Of a DNA stretch of 64,000 bases, positions 26,564-35,197 are shown in pieces (position 1 is the first letter of the stretch; the number at the start of each line of letters is the position of its first letter). Origin of the DNA: an uncultured Lachnospiraceae bacterium (GTDB lineage Bacteria > Bacillota > Clostridia > Lachnospirales > Lachnospiraceae); NCBI GenBank assembly GCA_910585965.1, contig CAJUHH010000001.1, positions 62,001 to 126,000 of the forward strand, read 5' to 3'. The notes below the pieces were generated by a model. It had not been told where the DNA came from. It searched no databases and was given only the letters and a program-made list of their open reading frames with translations. The position numbers and the translations under genes are program-made.

Positions 26564-27698
26564 ATGCCTTCCCACGCCTTTCCCCTTTCTTCTTTTTTCT
26601 GTATGCCGTAAGATAAGGAGCCGCCCATACGGAAACCGCGCTAATACAAGAACCAGCCAGCATCGTCCAAAACAGCCCCAGCGTCTGCGTTCCCCTCGCC
26701 CCATAAAGCGCCAGGTTTATGCTGACCGCCACCAGAACCCACTGAATGCAATAAACAGCATTGATATTCCTGCTGATCCCGGCGACCCGTTCCATCACCC
26801 GATCCGGAATATGCCGCGCCGCCGCATAACACATTCCCAAGGAAGCCACTGCCGCCGCAAGGCTTGCCGCGCAGTCCCATGTCGTAATATGGTAATAACA
26901 ATTTTGCCCCTCGCCGAACATGCCCAGCCTATACCGTATGCCTATGAAAAAATAAACCGCCGCCATAAGCAGACATATCGTGGAAACCCCCCCATAAAAC
27001 AACCGTTTATTTTTTACATGCAAAAGCCGTTTGCCGAACCAATAGCCGCTTACCGGCACAAGCAGCCAATTCATAAGCGGAAAATCCGAAACTACCATGC
27101 CTGCCGCATCCTCCGTGCCGATCAGATGTCCGAAAAAAATATTATAGAAGGGAATGCTGAAATCTTTCCCGTTTAGGTAAGTTCCCAGCAGGGACATGGC
27201 AAGACAAGACAAGAACATACCCGCGTCCGACATGCCCAACCGTAGCCATAGCCCAATCAGCACCATAGCCAGTCCGGCAAACTGTAAAATATCATTGCCA
27301 AAAAACCGATAAAGCAACGGCTCCATGTACTTTTCCCCATCTCCTGTGATTCCATATCCTATCAGGAATGGTATCAAAAATCGGCAAATATTCAGCAAAC
27401 ACCCCGCAGCAATAATATCAGCCCCCCTGCGTATATATTCCCGGAATGTGTTATGTACGGTATATGCCATGCCGATACCCATAGCAAACATAAAAAGCGG
27501 TGCGCCCAAGGGGCCGCCGATCACTGAATCGAACAAAAAAGGGATGCCCTCCGCCAGCTGCTCCTCAGGCGTACACTCGATTACGCAATGCACCATCCCA
27601 AGGCATACAATCGGCATGGATTTCGCAAGATCCAGCTCCTGCTGCCTCCCGCTGTTCACCGCTCTGTCCGAAAAAACTTTATCCTTCCATTTCATCAT
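26544..27698 (-). CDS. Multi-spanning membrane acyltransferase-like protein
   Basis: This 384-residue integral membrane protein has about ten hydrophobic helices. The start region RQQELDLAKSMPIVCLGMVH resembles acyltransferase 3/HGSNAT-like proteins, which carry acyl groups across the membrane to sugars; His in GMVH would match the catalytic site. ATG 27698 with GGGGAAG is chosen. The same frame stays open upstream to a TTG at 27902, overlapping the DUF2589 gene, and its predicted helix (EEMNRRLLMEQKLEQEFLF) looks coding, so a longer form is possible. Its stop overlaps the phosphatase gene by 20 bases. Confidence 0.65.
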   Translation of the reverse strand: MMKWKDKVFSDRAVNSGRQQELDLAKSMPIVCLGMVHCVIECTPEEQLAEGIPFLFDSVIGGPLGAPLFMFAMGIGMAYTVHNTFREYIRRGADIIAAGCLLNICRFLIPFLIGYGITGDGEKYMEPLLYRFFGNDILQFAGLAMVLIGLWLRLGMSDAGMFLSCLAMSLLGTYLNGKDFSIPFYNIFFGHLIGTEDAAGMVVSDFPLMNWLLVPVSGYWFGKRLLHVKNKRLFYGGVSTICLLMAAVYFFIGIRYRLGMFGEGQNCYYHITTWDCAASLAAAVASLGMCYAAARHIPDRVMERVAGISRNINAVYCIQWVLVAVSINLALYGARGTQTLGLFWTMLAGSCISAVSVWAAPYLTAYRKKKKGERRGKAYGNKKK

Positions 27699-27870
27699 GC
27701 TTCCCCGCCGCCGTCTTTTTTCCGAAGCAAAACGGATCTCCATAATCGTTATGCTTTCCACAAAAAGGAACTCCTGTTCCAGCTTCTGCTCCATCAGCAG
27801 CCGCCTGTTCATCTCCTCTGCCAAATGGCCGACATAGCAAAAAAGTTCCCGCCTGACAGCCTTCTCTTTT

Positions 27871-28728
27871 CTATTGGTAATCTTTTTCCAAGCCAAATTC
27901 AATCTCCCGGTTCATAATCTTTTCCTGATATTCCATAATACGGTTGGCAATATTGGACTGAGCCATTAAATATTTATCCTTGTCGAATTCTCTGCTTAGT
28001 TCCTCACAGGCTTCCCTCCCGATCTGCTCCATCCTTTCCTGCTCCGCGATCATATCCGTAATTTTTTGATACAGCTGCTTTAACTTTTTAATCTTGGCTC
28101 TCAGGCTCGAAACCTCCCGCCACGTATGCTTCTGGTCATCGCTTCCCAGATTGCCGTCCACGGCCACCGGAGTCGTATCCAGCTTTTTGGCGATCTGATT
28201 AGCGCTCAGCATATCCGCCAGCCGCATAATCCCCTCCGTCGCCGGAAGCGATCCGATCTGCATCTTATAAGAAACCCTCGGCAGAAAATCGCTTTCCCGC
28301 TGTTCCGGCGAACAGATGCGGGCAGTCACCATACACTCCCCCATCCCTTCCTTTTCCACTTTCACTTCCGCTGAAAAATCAATCTCTGCCTTTTCCACGT
28401 TCAGGCTTGTGACTGGGACGATGGAAAGAAGAGGAACCTGCATCAGCAGATTATCCACGCTGTATCCCTCTTCCCCCTCCTGGCGTATCTGTTCGTAGGC
28501 AATATTCAGATTCTCCAGCTGTACTGTCTCCTCTGTGCCGTTCTGGCGCAGCTTGCCCAAGCTTTTGATCAAATCCACCACCTGCGCCCGCAGCTGACCG
28601 TTGGATTTGGCCAGCGCATGGAGAGGCGCATAGACCATGTCGTCGAGTGGAATAAAATGATTTTCCCGGAACGCAATATCGCTTTTCTGTTCTGTTTTTC
28701 TCCCCTGTCTTCCATGTCCCTCATCCAT
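27871..28728 (-). CDS. Second DUF2589-family protein
   Basis: This protein of about 285 residues has the same DUF2589 pattern as the gene at 23373: MVYAPLHALAKSNGQLRAQV, MQVPLLSIVPVTSLNVEKAE, a beta-rich middle, then VSYKMQIGSLPATEGIMRLA. A coiled coil follows (REVSSLRAKIKKLKQLYQKI). The start at 28728 has GGGAGG ten bases upstream. An ATG at 28794 overlaps the stop of the lysozyme gene (TGATG) and could give 22 more residues. The two paralogues are clearly diverged, which points to different roles rather than recent duplication. Confidence 0.75.
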   Translation of the reverse strand: MDEGHGRQGRKTEQKSDIAFRENHFIPLDDMVYAPLHALAKSNGQLRAQVVDLIKSLGKLRQNGTEETVQLENLNIAYEQIRQEGEEGYSVDNLLMQVPLLSIVPVTSLNVEKAEIDFSAEVKVEKEGMGECMVTARICSPEQRESDFLPRVSYKMQIGSLPATEGIMRLADMLSANQIAKKLDTTPVAVDGNLGSDDQKHTWREVSSLRAKIKKLKQLYQKITDMIAEQERMEQIGREACEELSREFDKDKYLMAQSNIANRIMEYQEKIMNREIEFGLEKDYQ

Positions 28729-28793
28729 TGTGCCGTTTCCTCCCGCTATTTTTCTTTTTTCCAAACGCTGCCTATGCCATGATTCATCAAGCA

Positions 28794-29861
28794 TCAGCTT
28801 TTAAAGAGCGCGCTCTCCTCTTCCCTCCTGCGCTTCAGTCCGGGAAGTTCCTTTTTATTCGCTTTGTTATACTGCAACATCTTCTGCGCCACAGTATCGG
28901 CATCCCTGCCTGATACCAGCCTCTGCAAATTTCCTTTTCCGCAGTTATAGCAAAAACTGGTCAGCGCATCGAATTGGTTCTGGTTTAGCGGAAAAGAAAT
29001 CGTTCCTTTTTCCACGAAATCATTCACGTAACCTCCGTATTTTTCCAGATCCTTTTTTAACAGTTTTTTTGCTTCTCCTTCCGAAGCCAGCCTATCTCCT
29101 TTTTTACGCCCTCCGTATGCCCATAGCCGATCGTCCACGCTCCGGCCGGGCAGACATAGGCTTCCAGACGGCAGCCTTCATATCCGGCGATCAAGTCCAC
29201 GCCTTTGTCCGAAATGACCATTGCTCTTCCGGGCGCAGTCTGTTTTACCGCAGTCCCTTGGCAGACAGCCGTTTTTGTCTCCGCTTGCCCGGTCTTCCCC
29301 ATAGCCGCGTTCACATCATGCCGAAAACCGTCCATCGTATAACCGCTCTGCAAACCGTCCCAAAGGTGGTTCGGATCGGTATGCCCGGAAGCGATTCCCC
29401 TGTCATGCCCCTCTTTATGACTCACAATGACTCCGTCTGCCATGGGATCCAGCGAAAATTTCCTGCAAAGAAAAGCAAACAGCTCCACTGCCGCCTCATA
29501 AGTACGTTTGACTATCTCCAAAGCGCCCTCTCTGTCCGCACAGACGAACGATGCCCCCCCCGCCATACTTTATGCAGGCAGGCTCGCACATCTCCACGCC
29601 GATATAGGTATTGTTCGCTTTGCCGCCCCCATGCCAGCCCCGGTGGTTCCAGGGCAGCGTCTGATAAACGGTTCCTGTGTTCCCGTCAATAAAAGCATGC
29701 ACGCAAGCCTCCGGCGCATTCGGCCCGTTCCATGAATCTACAAAAACTTTAGCGGAAGGCTGGGGGCATCCTACGCTATGCAGCATTAATCCTTTTACCG
29801 CAATCTTTCTCCCTTTTCGGAAGCACAAATGATTCGTTAAAAGGCTCTCTATAATTTCCAT
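28794..29861 (-). pseudogene. Bifunctional amidase-lysozyme (endolysin-like), split by two frameshifts
   Basis: The combined frames encode a peptidoglycan hydrolase of about 355 residues. The front is an N-acetylmuramoyl-L-alanine amidase type 2 domain (zinc ligands in LMLHSVGC and ASGHTDPNHLWD; WNHRGWHGGGKANNTYIGVE). The back is a GH24 T4-type lysozyme (catalytic Glu in IAGYEGCRLEAYVCPAGAW, then TIGYGHTEG and FDALTSFCYNCG). Breaks lie at eight C (29554-29561, one extra) and six T (29100-29105, one short), and they compensate. AAGGAGG supports the start at 29861. There is no signal peptide, so like phage endolysins it would need lysis or a holin to reach the wall. Confidence 0.8.
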
Positions 29862-29890
29862 TCTTCTCCTCCTTTCCTTCTTACACTTTT

Positions 29891-30400
29891 TTACTTCTTT
29901 TCCCAAACAGTCGTACTCCCAATGCAAAGCCCCAGATATTCCCGCAAAGCCGCAGCCATTCCCCGCATCTGATCCAAATACCTGCCGCTGTCCCCTGCGG
30001 CATCTTCTCCCAGCCGGTACTTTTCCAGGCACTTTGCCTCTTCGGCCAGCGCCTGCAGGAAAGCGCTGACCGGTTTTCGGAATTCCTCATCTTTATCTCC
30101 GCATTCCAGCAGTTCCCCGCTCCTTTTTTCAAACTTGCACTTCATCCTGGCAAAAGTTTCTCCGTTGATCTGCATCGTTTCCTCCACATCCGCTCTCCGT
30201 CCGCTGTCCAGATACTCCTGTGCATGGCAAAACTCCATCTCCATCTGTATCAATTTGCTATAAGCCGCATACAGCTCCAGCCCCACCGCGCCGATTAAGA
30301 CCGCTGCCGCTTCCTGTTCGCATTCCCTCATGGGGATCAGCGATACCTTGTCCAATGTTTCACGTAATTGCTCTTTCATAGCTGCCCATTCCTTTCCCAT
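29891..30400 (-). CDS. Unknown helical protein, 169 residues
   Basis: The protein is rich in Glu, Ala and Lys and predicted all-helical (for example AAYSKLIQMEMEFCHAQEYL and ALAEEAKCLEKYRLGEDAAG). It has no signal peptide, membrane helix or recognised domain. It starts 6 bases after the metalloprotease stop (ATG 30400 with AGAGG upstream; an ATG at 30379 is an alternative) and ends 29 bases before the amidase-lysozyme gene. Small helical partners often accompany helical toxins as chaperones or immunity proteins; that is only a guess here. Confidence 0.6.
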   Translation of the reverse strand: MGKEWAAMKEQLRETLDKVSLIPMRECEQEAAAVLIGAVGLELYAAYSKLIQMEMEFCHAQEYLDSGRRADVEETMQINGETFARMKCKFEKRSGELLECGDKDEEFRKPVSAFLQALAEEAKCLEKYRLGEDAAGDSGRYLDQMRGMAAALREYLGLCIGSTTVWEKK

Positions 30401-30406
30401 ATGCGC

Positions 30407-31603
30407 CTATTTCCTCTTCTCTTCCTTTTCCTGCTTCTTCTTTTCTCCATCCCCGTCCTCCGCAAGTTCCCGGTACAGCGATTCCCATATCTGGGCCGTC
30501 GCCCAATACTCCGACTCCGGATAGCCGGACAAGCCCATAAAGCTTGTCATATCATGGCTGATCAGTTTTCCTGCAAAAATGTCATAAGGATATTGCTGCG
30601 CATATACGATCGTCCCCGATCCCTGCGTTTCATCCGCCGCGCCCCCTCTGATATAGGGATTGGTTCCCTCTGCCGCTTCTGACAAAGCGAACCGGTTTTT
30701 CCCTTTCATTTTATATGGCACCATATTCATGGAAAGCGAAAAAGTCCCATTCTCATATTCATCGCCAAGGGACAGGCAGTGACCGATCTCATGGGCGATT
30801 GTCACAGACGGGCTGGCATCCTCCAAAGATATGACGCTGACATAATCCCCGAAGGTAAAACCCGTCACCGCCGCTTCCCTGGCAGAAGGTTCCGATTTCA
30901 TATTTTCCGCCACAATACCGATCACCATATCCGACCCGCTCTCCTTGCGCAGCCCCTTCAAATTCTGCCATACCCGCAGCCTGCCCATGGAAGTATCCAG
31001 ATCGTATTTCAAACTGTCAAAATCCGCCTCTTCCCCGCTGTAAATATCCCAGTTCAGATCATCCGCGCCCACAGGATACACTTTGGCGGTATACTCGCAT
31101 AAGCTTTCATCAAATTCTTCCGTTTGCTTCGTTTCTCCGCTGTAAAAACCATCGATGGGAACGATCAGTATATCGATATCCTTCATATCGCGGAAAGTAA
31201 TCTCTTCCTCCAGACGGTCTCCGCCAGGAAAATCGACTTGGATATCATACCGCCCCTCTTCCCACGCGCTCTGTTCTGATGTGTCAAAACAAAGCAGCCC
31301 GTATTCCTCCAGATATTCGCTGTCCTCAAAATACCATGTATCGGTGCCGTTGGTAATCAGGAAAGCGGGCAGCCCGCCCGCCTCCTGCATAACCTGCGGC
31401 TCCATTCTGATAAAAAAAGCAGTCGTTCTCTCCGCCACAAGCATATTGATCGGATAATAGCTTCCGTCCGTTTCGTCAATACCCATGCCCAATCCCTGAT
31501 TGGCAATCAATTCCATGGATGACGCATAAACCGGAACGCTTACTGTCGCCATCGCCAACATGGCAATCATACACTTCCGAACCAGCTTATCCCTCTGCCG
31601 CAT
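30407..31603 (-). CDS. Secreted zinc metalloprotease, M64-like HExGH motif
   Basis: This 398-residue protein has a signal peptide (KLVRKCMIAMLAMATVSVPV followed by YASS). The N-terminal half is beta-rich. The catalytic region around residues 271-285 reads AHEIGHCLSLGDEYE: two zinc His, the catalytic Glu and the downstream acidic cluster, close to the HExGH..LxDEY pattern of IgA-peptidase-like M64 enzymes. The charged tail is Lys/Glu repeats. The ATG at 31603 has GGAGG nine bases upstream and overlaps the gene before it by 17 bases. Its target is unknown; maturation of a cluster protein or an outside substrate are both possible. Confidence 0.75.
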   Translation of the reverse strand: MRQRDKLVRKCMIAMLAMATVSVPVYASSMELIANQGLGMGIDETDGSYYPINMLVAERTTAFFIRMEPQVMQEAGGLPAFLITNGTDTWYFEDSEYLEEYGLLCFDTSEQSAWEEGRYDIQVDFPGGDRLEEEITFRDMKDIDILIVPIDGFYSGETKQTEEFDESLCEYTAKVYPVGADDLNWDIYSGEEADFDSLKYDLDTSMGRLRVWQNLKGLRKESGSDMVIGIVAENMKSEPSAREAAVTGFTFGDYVSVISLEDASPSVTIAHEIGHCLSLGDEYENGTFSLSMNMVPYKMKGKNRFALSEAAEGTNPYIRGGAADETQGSGTIVYAQQYPYDIFAGKLISHDMTSFMGLSGYPESEYWATAQIWESLYRELAEDGDGEKKKQEKEEKRK

Positions 31604-31988
31604 TTTCAAATGCCTCCATAATTTCCACAAGCTCAAAGAGCATATCCGGGCTGTTCAATCCGGCTTTCAGCTTTGTTTCCAGTTTGGAAACCTGCATATA
31701 AAAATCTTCCCAATACAAAAGCTGCCTCTTGCAATCGTTCATTCCGGCGTTCTGGCGCTCCATTTCTTTGATCTGTCCGTCCATTTTACCTTTGATTGTT
31801 TCTATTTTTCGGTTCCTCTCTTCCACCTCGCGGCTGATTGCGTTATACTGGCTTGCCAGATCATCCCTGCGCCGCTTTTCGCGTTCCGTTTGCGCGCTCA
31901 GCGATTCAATCTCGTTATCCAGTTCATTGACCAAAGTATCAATGGCAAGATAAATCCCGTACCCGGGAACCCAGAACCACTTTTTCAA
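31587..31988 (-). CDS. Coiled-coil protein with N-terminal hydrophobic segment (possible second half of a split gene)
   Basis: These 133 residues start with a hydrophobic stretch (KKWFWVPGYGIYLAIDTL), continue as a long coiled coil (NELDNEIESLSAQTEREKRR and on) and end with LLYWEDFYMQVSKLETKL. The only start is TTG at 31988, overlapping the stop of the preceding gene (TTGA). Read with that gene, the order helix, hydrophobic segment, helix, tryptophan-rich helix is that of alpha-helical pore-forming toxins. One extra base in the AAAA run near 31994 would fuse the two into a protein of about 284 residues. Either coupled genes or a broken gene fits. Confidence 0.6.
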   Translation of the reverse strand: MKKWFWVPGYGIYLAIDTLVNELDNEIESLSAQTEREKRRRDDLASQYNAISREVEERNRKIETIKGKMDGQIKEMERQNAGMNDCKRQLLYWEDFYMQVSKLETKLKAGLNSPDMLFELVEIMEAFENAAEG

Positions 31989-32437
31989 GTTCTTTTATTT
32001 TCCTGGTTTTTCCTTATTTCTTCGTCTTTTCGCCGGGAAACCTCTGCCAGTTTCGCCTCCGATTCCCTATATTCCCTTTCATAATTATCCTTTTCCATTC
32101 TTTTCTGAGCTAGTTCGGCTTTCGCATCTGCATTTTCTTTTTCCAATGCCAGCAGATTTTCCTGCATTTTTGCGTGTTCTTCTATAGCCTTTTGGGATGC
32201 CGCGGCGCATTGTTCCTTCTTGCTGTTATATTCCCCGATCTTTTCCTGTGCATCTTTTTTCAATCGTCGTATATGGTCGCCGATTTCCACAAAAGCAGAC
32301 TGGAGCTGGACGCTCTCCTTCTCCGTTGGCGAAACATTCATTGCATTCATTTCCAGCAGTGATGAAGCTGCTTTCGTCACCGCTCCGAACACGGCACGCA
32401 CCGTATCGAGATATTGAACAAAACCTTCTTTCTCCAT
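31985..32437 (-). CDS. Coiled-coil protein, 150 residues
   Basis: It starts at an ATG with AGGAGG seven bases upstream. It begins MEKEGFVQYLDTVRAVFGAV and from about residue 40 is a continuous charged coiled coil (QEKIGEYNSKKEQCAAASQK, LALEKENADAKAELAQKRME) to the end. It has no signal peptide. It follows the 553-residue coiled-coil gene by 11 bases and overlaps the next by four. See the neighbouring entry for the possibility that the two are one gene. Confidence 0.6.
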   Translation of the reverse strand: MEKEGFVQYLDTVRAVFGAVTKAASSLLEMNAMNVSPTEKESVQLQSAFVEIGDHIRRLKKDAQEKIGEYNSKKEQCAAASQKAIEEHAKMQENLLALEKENADAKAELAQKRMEKDNYEREYRESEAKLAEVSRRKDEEIRKNQENKRT

Positions 32438-32448
32438 GATAATTCCTC

Positions 32449-34110
32449 CTAATTTCCCTTTTTGCCAGTTACTTGCCTGCTCAGGCTGTCCCCTACTTCT
32501 CCTGCCAGCCTGGAAGCCAGCTCCCAATGGGCTTCCCTGGACATGTCTGCGGAATCCGAATTGACAACCGTATCATTCAGATGGGATCTCGTCTTTTCGG
32601 CCGCCTTCAGATATTCCTTGCTGACCGATAAAACAGCCACCCATTTTGCCATATAGGAAGCGATCGGATACATGATTTCAGGACTCTGGTATGCTTCGAT
32701 GCGGTCCGCCTTATCCACCGACTGCAATGCCTTGATGTCATCCTTCAGCGAATTATCTGCCAAGGCCCGGCAGCTTCTTTCCATGGATGACCAGAACAGG
32801 GCGATATCCTTTAATGCCACCACCGACTTCTTTAAACAGGAAACGGCTAAAATCAACGACTGGATTGCCGCCTCCGTGGAATGCTGGTCAATCACGGCAG
32901 CCTCCATTTGTTTTGCATATTTTGCAAGCAGCCCGATCTGTTCCGTTTTCTGTTTTTCCAGATCCATGATTTCCGAATAGATCTCGCTCATCTGGGCCGC
33001 CCTTGTCTGGCTGGCCTCCCCGCTGGCAGAAGCCGCCTGCTGCATCTTTTCCCCCTGCCCGCTCAAAGCGCCGCCCAGCTTGTCCAAAGTATCGCTGGCA
33101 ACTTTTCTCTTAATTTCCAAGTCCTCTTTTTTCTTCCTGGCCTCAGTAACTCTTGCTCTGGCATCGCTGAATTCTTTTTCCAGTTTTTCATTTTCCGCTC
33201 CTTCCGCTTCCTCCTTCTTAGCGGCCAATTCCTTTACTTTTTCTTCTAAGCTTCGGATCTCTTCCCCAGCTTCCCCGATCTGGTTCTCCAGTTCTTTCTT
33301 CTCCTTTTCGGCTCTGTCATAATCTTCCTGGGCATTTATGGCAGAAGCGTTTCCTCCTCCCGCGCCGACAACGTCCGATACCACCGAAGTCGCCGCGCCC
33401 AGCAGCCCGAAGACAGCCCCCAGGATATCCATCGTGCGTTTGTGGTCCCGTTCCTCGTCATCAATCTTAGCCAGCCGGTTATATTCCATCTGCAGGCTCT
33501 TCAGGCGTTCTTCCACGGATTTTTGGATTTTTTCCACGCTCTCCTGTGCCGCCTCCAGTTCTTTCTGCATTTTCACCAGTTCCGCATTTTTTTCTATCTG
33601 CGAAGCGTTCTGGTCCATAACCTTCTGCAAGACGGCGGATGTATTATCTGCGGCGCTTTGATAGCCGTCCGCCATTTCTTCCGCCTGTTTGCTCATGCCC
33701 CCCGCCAGGTTCGCAAAGCGCTCCAGTTTGTTGATCGCCATGCTCTCCATGCCTTTCATCAGCCATTTGTAAACTCCCACCAGCTCCGCTACTACGACAG
33801 AAGCCTGGTCTTTGAAATCCGTCACCACGATAATTCCCATGTCGTTCAGATCCATCACGCCTTTCTGCAGACGAAAGACTTGGGACTGCTCCGGAAAGCC
33901 ATACACCGCGTGGTAAGAGATGTTCAGCAAGTCAACCGTATTGTTCAGATTAGAAATTACCACCGGCAGATCCATTTGATGCAGAATATCCCTTTTTTCT
34001 TCTTTCACCATAAGCGCGTTTTCGCTCATCGGCACGGTCAAATCATAGCTTTCATTTTTTCCTCCGATTTTGACCACTAACTTTTTTTCGTCATTTACAT
34101 CGTACTCCAT
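32449..34110 (-). CDS. Large coiled-coil protein with central hydrophobic segment (alpha-pore-forming-toxin-like layout)
   Basis: This is a 553-residue protein without a signal peptide. After a compact N-terminal domain (1-120) there is a coiled coil (about 145-222), a hydrophobic hairpin-like segment (227-252, MDILGAVFGLLGAATSVVSD then VVGAGGG), a second coiled coil (260-340) and a helical C-terminal region containing ALKDIALFWSSMERSCRALA. Two long helices around a hydrophobic tongue, plus a late FW helix, is the layout of ClyA/Hbl/XaxA-type toxins. Sequence identity to a known toxin was not established, so this is a structural inference. The start at 34110 has GGAGGAG upstream. It is the first structural gene after the LytTR regulator. 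Confidence 0.6.
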   Translation of the reverse strand: MEYDVNDEKKLVVKIGGKNESYDLTVPMSENALMVKEEKRDILHQMDLPVVISNLNNTVDLLNISYHAVYGFPEQSQVFRLQKGVMDLNDMGIIVVTDFKDQASVVVAELVGVYKWLMKGMESMAINKLERFANLAGGMSKQAEEMADGYQSAADNTSAVLQKVMDQNASQIEKNAELVKMQKELEAAQESVEKIQKSVEERLKSLQMEYNRLAKIDDEERDHKRTMDILGAVFGLLGAATSVVSDVVGAGGGNASAINAQEDYDRAEKEKKELENQIGEAGEEIRSLEEKVKELAAKKEEAEGAENEKLEKEFSDARARVTEARKKKEDLEIKRKVASDTLDKLGGALSGQGEKMQQAASASGEASQTRAAQMSEIYSEIMDLEKQKTEQIGLLAKYAKQMEAAVIDQHSTEAAIQSLILAVSCLKKSVVALKDIALFWSSMERSCRALADNSLKDDIKALQSVDKADRIEAYQSPEIMYPIASYMAKWVAVLSVSKEYLKAAEKTRSHLNDTVVNSDSADMSREAHWELASRLAGEVGDSLSRQVTGKKGN

Positions 34111-34226
34111 TGCTATAGCTGCTCCTCCATTTCCTGCTTTACCATTTCGTTTGCAGCTGTCTGCTGCAAGAAAAATCATAATACATCATCCTTGCGGTTT
34201 CCCACTTTGAGGGAGGAATGCGCCTT

Positions 34227-34862
34227 TTATGGGGATAAAAACATTTCCCCGGCCTTCGACAGTATCTCCTTTTGCACTTTTGCTCCATTCCTTACCGGGA
34301 TCAGCAGAATATCCCCGTTCGTCATCTCCACCTCGTTTCCGCTGATTTTATGTATCTGCCCCACATTGACAATATAACACCTGTGAATGCGCATAAAAGC
34401 GCCCGGCAGGCATCCTTCGAGGCGCTTCAGCGTATCCGTGCTTTCCAGAAACCATATTTCTTCACGGAAGCTCCGCACTTGAAGCAGAAGCCTTTCCCGG
34501 CCCATCCCATATATATGAACGCATTCCGCCATTCCATCGCTCATGCAGACCACTATTTCAAAAGGAGTCTCCAAAGAACCTTCCCTGTCTTCTTCCGATG
34601 CAATGGAAAAAACACCGTTCACCAAATGAATCTGTTCCGTAATCATCTGCACATGATATCCACGGTGTCTGATCTGGCGGCCTTCCTCCACGCATCCCTG
34701 TAAGGCTTTTCGGATGCGGGTACAATATAGGCCATAGCCGGACATATGATTAAACCTCCATTCCATATTGCTTTTGCAATAGGAAATTGCCCGCATGTTT
34801 TTCTGAAAAATTTCTTTGATGATCTGCATGGTTCTTCTAATCAGTTCTTCTTTTCCATTCAT
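34227..34862 (-). CDS. LytTR-family transcriptional regulator
   Basis: This protein of about 211 residues has a C-terminal LytTR DNA-binding domain (about 120-205: REEIWFLESTDTLKRLEG, FMRIHRCYIVNVGQIHKISG, NEVEMTNGDILLIPVRNG). Its N-terminal region is not a response-regulator receiver and may sense a ligand directly. ATG 34862 is chosen; a GTG at 34892 is the alternative. It is the first gene of the minus-strand run and the obvious candidate to control it, in the manner of VirR/AgrA-type regulators of clostridial toxins. A divergent gene begins at 35198. Confidence 0.82.
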   Translation of the reverse strand: MNGKEELIRRTMQIIKEIFQKNMRAISYCKSNMEWRFNHMSGYGLYCTRIRKALQGCVEEGRQIRHRGYHVQMITEQIHLVNGVFSIASEEDREGSLETPFEIVVCMSDGMAECVHIYGMGRERLLLQVRSFREEIWFLESTDTLKRLEGCLPGAFMRIHRCYIVNVGQIHKISGNEVEMTNGDILLIPVRNGAKVQKEILSKAGEMFLSP

Positions 34863-34933
34863 CTTTCGTTTCACTCCAAAACATTCCCCCACAGCTTACC
34901 TGTCGATATATTCGCAGTAACAGCGGTCCAGTC

Positions 34934-34959
34934 TTCAGGTCTTTTTTAAAATACCTGAA
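34934..34959. promoter_or_regulatory. Inverted repeat in front of the LytTR gene
   Basis: TTCAGGT and ACCTGAA are separated by 12 AT-rich bases, between the putative promoter and the regulator start. It is a candidate operator or a short leader stem-loop. Confidence 0.45.
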
Positions 34960-35023
34960 TTTCCTTTCATCATAAATGATTTGGGCTGAATCGCATATTT
35001 TCTGGTATCAATAACCTTTATTT

Positions 35024-35051
35024 TTTATAGAATCTTTTGGCTTTACTTGAA
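35024..35051 (-). promoter_or_regulatory. Possible promoter of the fourteen-gene cluster
   Basis: The minus strand shows TTCAAG (35051-35046), a 16-base spacer and TATAAA (35029-35024). The -35 box is poor, as expected for a promoter needing an activator. Confidence 0.4.
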
Positions 35052-35197
35052 TCACTTTGGAAGGCCCTTCCCTCTGCCTTCCATCATTAATCCCCGGCCG
35101 CCCCTCATTGATCCCGCAAGAAGGCAGCCCCGGCCCGGAACCCATATACTTCTCCCTATACCGGCATAAGCCGGCAACGATAGAATGGAGGATCAAT

